A stretch of DNA of 12,151 bases from Chitinophagaceae bacterium (GTDB taxonomy: Bacteria; Bacteroidota; Bacteroidia; Chitinophagales; Chitinophagaceae), in the NCBI GenBank assembly GCA_003167015.1, contig PMUF01000600.1, positions 1-12,151 of the forward strand, given 5' to 3'. This document shows, piece after piece, positions 5,405 to 10,610 of the stretch; the stretch's first letter is position 1; every line of letters begins with the position of its first letter. The notes below the pieces were generated by a model. The model had not been told where the DNA came from. It made no database searches and saw nothing but the letters and a program-made list of their open reading frames with translations. The position numbers and the translations under genes were made by a program.

Positions 5405-6682
5405 TTATTGCTGGGGCGGATCTTCCTTTTTCGGAACGGGCTTTTTCTTTTTGGGTGGTGGCGGAACCTTTTTGGGTGCGGGTTTCGCCGAAGTGTCATT
5501 AGTTCTCTTCTGGCCCGGGTGCACAGTACCGGCAGCAGGCGGGCGGTTGTAAGTCTGGGCCTGCGGCGTGCTGGCGGGCGGTTTTGACACCGTCGATTGG
5601 GTAGTCGTCGTGCCGTTATTGCTCTGCGCAGGAGGGTTTGGTTTGGGAACTCCGGCATTGGCCGGCTCTCCGTTGTTCCTGGAAGGCGTTGTATTAGAGG
5701 GGTTTACCTCGGGCCGATTGTTGACATTGTTGTTCGTTGAGTTATTGGGGTTCGTTGGGTGATTGTAGACCGTCGTATTCACCGGCCGTACGTTGGTGAG
5801 AGGCTGAACGTGCGGAGGTACGGGCCTGGCGACGGATGAGCCGTTGCTCTGCGGAGCCGCATTGACTTTGGGACGGTAAATTGTCAGGCCGCCGCCAGCG
5901 GTGCTTTCGCCCGGAGTACTGCTTTCTCTCAATGGCACCGGCCTCAGCGGAGTGCCGGTAACCCTTGCCACTGCAGCGGGATCGGGGCCGCCTGCATAGT
6001 TATTGACAGTGACATGGTTGTTGGTCACATTGTTATTGACGATGGTGGTGTTATTAACCGTATTGTTTACAATAGTCGTGTTATGGATGACGGTGGTATT
6101 GTTGATAATGGTCACATTCTGTTGTTCGCTGACATAGTAGTTGTTGACATGCGGGCTGGTCACATACTGCTGAGGAACGAAGCACCAGTAATGAGCGGGG
6201 GGGTTATAGCCACCACCGTTGGATACGTTGATGCTGACGCTGGGACCGAGCGGCGCCCAGCCATAATAGTCGGGGCTCTGCCGCCAGCTGACCCAGGCCG
6301 GCGCCCATTCGTTGCCGGGAATCCACATCCAGCCATAACCGTCTTCAAAGAACCAGCGGCCGTAGTGGAAGGTAGCCCATCCCCAGGGGTAATTAGAAGC
6401 CCAGGTCCAGCCGCCGTCCGTATACACCCAGTTGCCGTTCGTGGCATAGGGTTTGAAATCGGGTCCGACATTGGGCATCCACACGTAGCCGTATTGCGGA
6501 TAATCGATCCACTGGCCATAGGGGCTCAGGGCATCGTAAAAAGATTGATAGGATACTTCGGGAGCAGGCGGGGGCGGAGGAGGCGGTTGCTGAACGGGCT
6601 CTTCCACCACAACATGGGTGGGGCCGCAGGAATTCAGGAAAAAAAAGGCAAGGGCGATCCCTGCATAAATAATCTTACGCAT
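5405..6682 (-). CDS. DUF6600-type tryptophan/glycine-rich lipoprotein with Asn/Thr and Pro/Lys low-complexity regions
   Basis: This 425-residue protein is probably an envelope lipoprotein. A basic start and hydrophobic segment lead to the lipobox LNSC with Cys19, followed by a polyproline stretch (33-39). Residues about 47-147 carry repeated Tyr/Trp/Gly motifs (FYDALSPYGQWIDYPQYG, GWTWASNYPWGWATFHYGRW, GYGWMWIPGNEWAPAWVSW, YYGWAPLGP) that I recognise as the DUF6600 type, formerly described by YXWGXW repeats. Residues about 189-228 are a run of short units such as NNTTVI, HNTTIV and NNTTIV. The remaining C-terminal half is Asn/Pro/Thr-rich and ends in a basic Pro/Lys tail (KKVPPPPKKKKPVPKK). 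The function is unknown; surface or cell-wall association is inferred. ATG at 6682 (MRKIIYAG) is the first ATG in frame. It is transcribed alone and ends at a strong terminator. Confidence 0.85.
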   Translation of the reverse strand: MRKIIYAGIALAFFFLNSCGPTHVVVEEPVQQPPPPPPPAPEVSYQSFYDALSPYGQWIDYPQYGYVWMPNVGPDFKPYATNGNWVYTDGGWTWASNYPWGWATFHYGRWFFEDGYGWMWIPGNEWAPAWVSWRQSPDYYGWAPLGPSVSINVSNGGGYNPPAHYWCFVPQQYVTSPHVNNYYVSEQQNVTIINNTTVIHNTTIVNNTVNNTTIVNNNVTNNHVTVNNYAGGPDPAAVARVTGTPLRPVPLRESSTPGESTAGGGLTIYRPKVNAAPQSNGSSVARPVPPHVQPLTNVRPVNTTVYNHPTNPNNSTNNNVNNRPEVNPSNTTPSRNNGEPANAGVPKPNPPAQSNNGTTTTQSTVSKPPASTPQAQTYNRPPAAGTVHPGQKRTNDTSAKPAPKKVPPPPKKKKPVPKKEDPPQQ

Positions 6683-6751
6683 AAACAATTTTTAGGAGGT
6701 TTTTAAATAGTAGTAGGTTCTTAAGTCTTTATTACATTAGCATTATCCGTG

Positions 6752-6782
6752 CAAATTATTACTCTTTGTAACGTATTAACAA
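6752..6782 (-). promoter_or_regulatory. Possible promoter of the DUF6600-type gene
   Basis: On the minus strand TTG (6782-6780), a 21-base spacer and TAATTTG (6758-6752) resemble a Bacteroidota promoter, with one base missing from the TAnnTTTG box. It would give a leader of about 65 bases. The leader contains ACCTCCT (6700-6694), the complement of a Shine-Dalgarno sequence. Confidence 0.3.
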
Positions 6783-6873
6783 TTGATTATTACATTAAGG
6801 GAGGCAAAAGGAGATAAATAACCTGTCAGTGGCGCCCGGGGGTCGCCGGGTAATGATTGTTGGCCGGAACAGT

Positions 6874-6881
6874 TATCTTTG
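6874..6881 (+). promoter_or_regulatory. Promoter -7 element for pheT
   Basis: TATCTTTG matches TAnnTTTG at every fixed position, 55 bases before the pheT ATG. No TTG is found at the usual distance; the nearest, at 6857-6859 and 6860-6862, are about 5 bases too close. The expected start of transcription is around 6888, giving a leader of about 49 bases. Confidence 0.55.
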
Positions 6882-6936
6882 CGCTCTATGTCCCAGCGGG
6901 ACACGCAAATAAATTTAAAACCCAGGAATTCTTGTC

Positions 6937-9369
6937 ATGACCATTAGTTATCGTTGGCTGAGTGATTATTTGCCGGTAAAGATCGAGCCGGAGCGGCTTT
7001 CCAAAATCCTGACGTCTGTCGGGCTGGAGGTGGAAGGCATGGAAAAATACGAATCTGTAAAAGGGGGATTGAAGGGGCTGGTGATCGGGGAAGTGCTGGA
7101 ATGCGGCCCGCATCCCAATGCGGACAAGCTGAAGGTGACGCGGGTGGCTGTGGGTGACCAGGAACCTTTATCCATCGTCTGTGGCGCAGCGAATGTAGGG
7201 GCAGGCCAAAAGGTCATCGTAGCGCTCCCGGGCGCAACGATTTACCCTGTAAAGGGCGATCCGATCACCCTGAAGGTGGCGAAGATCAGGGGTGTGGAGA
7301 GTCATGGGATGATCTGTGCAGAGGACGAGATTGGTCTAGGTGAAAGTCATGCCGGTATCCTGGTGCTGCCCGAGAAAGCAAAGGTGGGAACGCCGGCGGC
7401 GACCTGGTTTCAGTCGGACCTGTATGACGACTACCTGATAGAGATCGGTTTGACGCCGAACCATATGGATGCCATGAGCCACTGGGGAGTAGCGCGGGAT
7501 GTCTGTGCATGGTTGTCGCATCATGAAAACAAAGAATACCGGCCGAAACAGCCTTCGCTGAATGCCTTCAGGGTGGACAATAACAGTCTGCCGGTAGCGG
7601 TCAGTATACAGAATGCAAAGTCATGCGAGCGTTATTCCGGCATTACCATCAAAGGCATTACTATCCGGGAATCTCCGCGGTGGATGCAGGATAAGTTAAA
7701 GGCGATCGGTGTCCGGTCGATCAACAATATCGTCGACATCACCAATTTCGTTCTCCATGAAATGGGGCAGCCGTTGCATGCTTACGATCTGGATGCCGTC
7801 AAAGGAAAACAGGTCATCGTAAAAAATCTGCCGGAAGGCTCAACCTTCGTCACGCTGGATGGAAAGGAGAGGCGGCTATCAGCCGAGGATCTGATGATCT
7901 GCAATGCGGAAGAAGGTATGTGTATCGCCGGCGTGTTCGGGGGAATGCACAGTGGGGTCAGCGATTCCACTACAGCCATTTTCCTGGAAAGCGCGTGGTT
8001 CAACCCTATCGATATCCGCAAGACCTCGTTTCGTCATGGACTGCGCACGGATGCCGCTACTCATTTCGAGAAGGGGATGGACATTTCGGGGACGGTGAAT
8101 GCCCTGAAGAGGGCGGCCCTGCTGATCAAAGAACTGGCGGGGGGCGAGATCGCCTCCGAGATCGTGGATGTATATCCCGATCCGAAGAATAAGATCCAGG
8201 TCGTATTAAAGCATCATTACCTGAAGAAGCTGAGCGGCAAGAATTATCACCAGGATTCGGTGAAAAATATCCTGCTGAGCCTAGGTTTCGAGATCGTCAA
8301 GGAAGGGATCGATGCCATTCATGTGGCGGTACCGTGGCACAAGCCTGACGTCACCCTGCCGGCGGATATTGTGGAAGAGATCATGCGGATAGACGGGTTG
8401 GACAATATCCAGATCCCGGCCGCCATTATGGTCTCTCCTTCTGTCGAGAACGACCCTTCGCAGGCATCGTGGAAATCCGCCGTAGCCAGCTGGCTGGTGG
8501 GGCAGGGATTCAATGAGATCCTGACCAATTCCATTACGAACAGCGCCTATTTCAATGACGAGGAGTTGGGGACGGCCGTCAAAATGATCAACAATCTTAG
8601 TGCGGAGCTGAATATCCTGCGGCCTTCCCTGCTGGAGACGGGGCTTGAGCCGATTGCCTATAATCTCAATCGCAAGAGCAACCAGCTGCGCTTTTTCGAA
8701 TTCGGCAAAAGCTATCGTACCCGTGGCGTGGGTCAATATGTGGAAACCAACCACCTTTGTCTGTATCTCACGGGGCGGCTACGGGAAGATTCCTGGAAGG
8801 GCGAAGGGGCGCCGGTGGATTTCTATTACCTGAAAGGGTTGTGTGAAAGACTGCTGCCGATCGTGGGACTGACTGCGCCGGACTGGAGCACACTGCAGCA
8901 TCCCAAGTTATCATCGGGGATGGCTATGGTGGTGGATGGCCGGACCTTGCTGGAAGCCGGAGCGGTAAGCCCTGCCCTGCTGAAACAATTCGACTGCCGG
9001 CAGGATCTTTTCTTTGCCGACTTTCAATGGGACTACCTGATGGAGCTGGCAGCGGGCCGCCCAATCGAATTCAGGGAATTGGCCCGCCAATTGCCGGTCA
9101 ACAGGGATCTGGCGGTGATCGTGGGCCAGTCGTTGCCCTATCATGAAGTGGAAAAAGCCGTGCGTGGGGTCAGGCTCGATAAGTTGCGTGAAGTAAAGCT
9201 TTTCGATATATTTGAAAGTGAGAAGCTGGGGCCGGGCAAGAAATCGCTGGCGCTGAGCCTGATGTTCCTGGATGAGGAAAAGACGCTGACGGATAAGGAG
9301 ATTGACGGAATGATGAGCCGGATCATGGGAGCCCTGGAAAAAGAGGTGCATGCGGAGATCAGGAAATAA
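6937..9369 (+). CDS. pheT: Phenylalanine-tRNA ligase beta subunit
   Basis: PheT pairs with PheS in the cytoplasmic alpha2-beta2 enzyme that charges tRNA-Phe, and it provides tRNA binding and editing of mischarged tyrosine. The 810-residue length is normal. In order are the N-terminal region, an EMAP-like OB fold with GLVIGEV and HPNADKLKV (about 46-155), the B3/B4 editing domain with GQPLHAYDLD (277-286), the B5 domain (about 410-478), the catalytic-like core domain with LSAELNILRPSLLETGLE (about 551-568), and the FDX-ACB anticodon-binding domain at the C-terminus (about 713-810). The start ATG at 6937 gives the usual MTISYRWLSDYL beginning; an AGGA lies at 6923-6926. pheS is not adjacent in this window. 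A coiled-coil gene follows after 5 bases and is probably co-transcribed. Confidence 0.98.
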   Translation: MTISYRWLSDYLPVKIEPERLSKILTSVGLEVEGMEKYESVKGGLKGLVIGEVLECGPHPNADKLKVTRVAVGDQEPLSIVCGAANVGAGQKVIVALPGATIYPVKGDPITLKVAKIRGVESHGMICAEDEIGLGESHAGILVLPEKAKVGTPAATWFQSDLYDDYLIEIGLTPNHMDAMSHWGVARDVCAWLSHHENKEYRPKQPSLNAFRVDNNSLPVAVSIQNAKSCERYSGITIKGITIRESPRWMQDKLKAIGVRSINNIVDITNFVLHEMGQPLHAYDLDAVKGKQVIVKNLPEGSTFVTLDGKERRLSAEDLMICNAEEGMCIAGVFGGMHSGVSDSTTAIFLESAWFNPIDIRKTSFRHGLRTDAATHFEKGMDISGTVNALKRAALLIKELAGGEIASEIVDVYPDPKNKIQVVLKHHYLKKLSGKNYHQDSVKNILLSLGFEIVKEGIDAIHVAVPWHKPDVTLPADIVEEIMRIDGLDNIQIPAAIMVSPSVENDPSQASWKSAVASWLVGQGFNEILTNSITNSAYFNDEELGTAVKMINNLSAELNILRPSLLETGLEPIAYNLNRKSNQLRFFEFGKSYRTRGVGQYVETNHLCLYLTGRLREDSWKGEGAPVDFYYLKGLCERLLPIVGLTAPDWSTLQHPKLSSGMAMVVDGRTLLEAGAVSPALLKQFDCRQDLFFADFQWDYLMELAAGRPIEFRELARQLPVNRDLAVIVGQSLPYHEVEKAVRGVRLDKLREVKLFDIFESEKLGPGKKSLALSLMFLDEEKTLTDKEIDGMMSRIMGALEKEVHAEIRK

Positions 9370-9374
9370 ATGGT

Positions 9375-9716
9375 ATGAGTGAAGATATGCATGAGGCAGG
9401 TCGCCCGCCTGTCGCCCCGGATGGCGAAGGGATGGAACCGGAAGGGCAGATCAGGAGAATACTGGATAAGCTGCAGCTATTGCTGAAACAGCGTGACCTT
9501 CTGTTGAAGGAAAACGGCAAATTGAAAGAAGAGCTGCGCAAGTCGCAGGAAGAGCATTCCGACAAAGTCAGGCGATTAGAGCAATTACAGCAGCAGGTAG
9601 AGATATTAGGAGTAACGAAAGCGGCTATGAGTGAAGGGGAAAAAAAGGAGTTGGAAAAAAGGCTCGGCCAGTACATCCGGGAAATTGACCGGTGCATTAC
9701 GCTGTTGGGGGAATGA
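9375..9716 (+). CDS. Conserved short coiled-coil protein downstream of pheT (possibly ZapB-like)
   Basis: This is a 113-residue soluble protein. The first 25 residues are acidic and proline-rich. Residues about 26-78 form a strongly predicted coiled coil (QIRRILDKLQLLLKQRDLLL, then ENGKLKEELRKSQEE and RRLEQLQQQVEIL) with heptad leucines. The C-terminal segment, ending KRLGQYIREIDRCITLL, is the best conserved part as I recall it from other Bacteroidota proteins found between pheT and zapA. Length, coiled coil and proximity to zapA suggest a ZapB-like division partner, but I see no direct homology to E. coli ZapB, so this is inference. ATG at 9375 is chosen because the ATG at 9370 runs into TGA after one codon. 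It lies 5 bases after the pheT stop. Confidence 0.78.
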   Translation: MSEDMHEAGRPPVAPDGEGMEPEGQIRRILDKLQLLLKQRDLLLKENGKLKEELRKSQEEHSDKVRRLEQLQQQVEILGVTKAAMSEGEKKELEKRLGQYIREIDRCITLLGE

Positions 9717-9722
9717 AACCGA

Positions 9723-9977
9723 TCAGACTCTCTTGACCAAACGCATTTTCATTTCGTCCTGCCCACGGGATATTTCCAGTGTATAGACACCATAAGGCAG
9801 ATCGTTGAGGCCATTCCAGTCCAGCTCTTGCTGGTCTTTTTCTACCTCGGTCTCGAGAGCGCTGCAAATGATTCCGCAATCATCCCTTAGGACGGCGCGC
9901 AGCATAGCTTTTTGTGGTTCGCCAACCTGAAATGTCAGGTGGTCGATAAAAACAGGCGATTTGACTTTTAAGAACAT
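9723..9977 (-). CDS. 84-residue protein resembling a free-standing type IX secretion sorting domain
   Basis: I do not know a named family for this protein. It has 84 residues, no signal peptide and no membrane segment. The pattern SPVFIDHLTFQVGEPQKAML, then VLRDDCGII near residue 30, WNGLNDLPYGVYTLEIS (54-70) and a final MRLVKRV follows the order of strands and turns in the C-terminal sorting domains of proteins exported by the type IX system (N-P-x-D-x-L, then a D-x-x-G turn, then L-P-x-G-x-Y, then K-x-V-K). Here it is the whole protein and lacks an export signal, so it may be a cytoplasmic beta-sandwich of the same fold. It converges on the coiled-coil gene with a 6-base gap and interrupts an otherwise + oriented series. 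Confidence 0.7.
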   Translation of the reverse strand: MFLKVKSPVFIDHLTFQVGEPQKAMLRAVLRDDCGIICSALETEVEKDQQELDWNGLNDLPYGVYTLEISRGQDEMKMRLVKRV

Positions 9978-10011
9978 GGCTAGTGTAGTTTTTAGATAGG
10001 GTATTGGTGTG

Positions 10012-10020
10012 CAAAAGTTA
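10012..10020 (-). promoter_or_regulatory. Possible -7 element for the 84-residue gene
   Basis: On the minus strand the bases read TAACTTTTG, followed by CA. It fits TAnnTTTG if one extra T is allowed, or 7 of 8 as TAACTTTT. It lies about 35 bases before the ATG at 9977. No -33 match was found. Confidence 0.35.
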
Positions 10021-10091
10021 GATTTATATTAGGTACTGGATTAGTATGAAACGATCAAAACTCACTTAATCTTGTTCTCGTCACAATCTCC

Positions 10092-10111
10092 TGTGTATAA
10101 GGTGTGGATAA
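10092..10111 (-). promoter_or_regulatory. Two consecutive DnaA boxes upstream of zapA
   Basis: TGTGTATAA (10092-10100) and TGTGGATAA (10103-10111) are the reverse complements of TTATACACA and TTATCCACA, both full matches to the DnaA box TTATNCACA. They are direct repeats with an 11-base period, on one face of the helix. The second overlaps the possible zapA -7 element at 10109-10116. Binding of DnaA here is inferred from sequence only. Confidence 0.5.
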
Positions 10112-10116
10112 ATTTA
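10109..10116 (+). promoter_or_regulatory. Possible -7 element for zapA
   Basis: TAAATTTA matches 7 of 8 positions of TAnnTTTG and lies 17 bases before the zapA ATG. Its first three bases are also the end of a perfect DnaA box, so a protein bound there would compete with RNA polymerase. No -33 TTG is seen at the usual distance. Confidence 0.35.
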
Positions 10117-10133
10117 AAACAACTATTTGAGTT

Positions 10134-10421
10134 ATGCAAGAATTAATGACAATTAATGTTGTGATAGGTGATCGCACTTACCGGATCAAGATAGAACCGC
10201 AGGATGAGGAGGTAGTCAGGCGCACCTTACGTACCATCAATGATAAAATTATTGAATATAAGACCCAGTTTGCGGGTCGGGATATGCAGGACTACATTGC
10301 CATGGTGTTATTGTGGTATGCGACGCAGGCTTCATCGGGGGGAGACCGGGCGGGAAGGCTTAGTACTGCCGCCATGGAGGCCCTGAGCCGGATGGAGCAA
10401 CAATTGGATAAGGTGATATAA
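10134..10421 (+). CDS. zapA: Cell division protein ZapA
   Basis: ZapA binds FtsZ and promotes bundling of protofilaments in the Z-ring at midcell. The protein has 95 residues, typical for the family. The N-terminal part has the expected beta-strand pattern, with INVVIGDRTYRIKI (residues 7-20) and then DEEVVRRTLRTINDKI (24-39). The C-terminal half is helical and forms the dimer or tetramer coiled coil (DMQDYIAMVLLWYATQ, then a basic and glutamine-rich helix to the end). Met1 at 10134 and Met5 at 10146 are both possible starts. The first is used because it gives the length of homologues. A structured RNA candidate and rny follow downstream on the same strand. Confidence 0.93.
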   Translation: MQELMTINVVIGDRTYRIKIEPQDEEVVRRTLRTINDKIIEYKTQFAGRDMQDYIAMVLLWYATQASSGGDRAGRLSTAAMEALSRMEQQLDKVI

Positions 10422-10444
10422 AGGTTAATTTTCCTATCTTCGCC

Positions 10445-10571
10445 AACTAACACAAACGAATGCGCTTATGGTTCGTTTGATCGGAGGTCCATTTTTGCAC
10501 AATGGCGCCGAGGGCTGGTTTTAGCTGAAAGCCCGGAGGCGCCATTTACGGATGCGAACGTGAGCCAAGTT
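10445..10571 (+). ncRNA. ssrS: Candidate 6S RNA between zapA and rny
   Basis: 6S RNA imitates an open promoter and sequesters the main sigma-factor form of RNA polymerase. The spacer is non-coding and strongly structured. An apical stem pairs AATGGCGCC (10501-10509) with GGCGCCATT (10538-10546) and continues as GGGCT (10512-10516) with AGCCC (10530-10534). A long-range stem pairs GCTTATG-G-TTCG (10464-10475) with CGAACGTGAGC (10555-10565), using GU pairs and one bulge. Together they enclose a large asymmetric bubble (10476-10500 and 10547-10554), the 6S layout. A TATCTTCG box at 10435-10442 could be the -7 element, so the 5' end is near 10449. In E. coli, ssrS lies directly downstream of zapA, which supports the assignment. 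Ends are approximate, and no U-tract follows the hairpin. Confidence 0.58.
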
Positions 10572-10610
10572 ATAAATACATGATTGTGAACGCTTTAAAC
10601 TCAAGATTCA

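Noticed and set aside
5263..5658. 131-codon open frame on - overlapping the end of the DUF6600-type gene
   Set aside because: It runs through the perfect intrinsic terminator at 5306-5349 and is an out-of-frame reading of the Pro/Lys tail.
6014..6706. 230-codon open frame on + opposite the DUF6600-type gene
   Set aside because: The minus-strand gene has a lipobox, family motifs and a terminator. The plus frame has none, and its Val/Gly richness mirrors the Asn/Pro/Thr codons.
6835..6850. CCCGG/CCGGG hairpin upstream of pheT as an attenuator of phenylalanine control
   Set aside because: It lies upstream of the likely -7 element at 6874-6881, so it would not be in the pheT transcript. No phenylalanine-rich leader peptide or T-box is present.
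10501..10546. GC-rich hairpin after zapA as an intrinsic terminator
   Set aside because: The stem is strong but is followed by TACGG, not a T-run. It fits better as the apical stem of a structured RNA.
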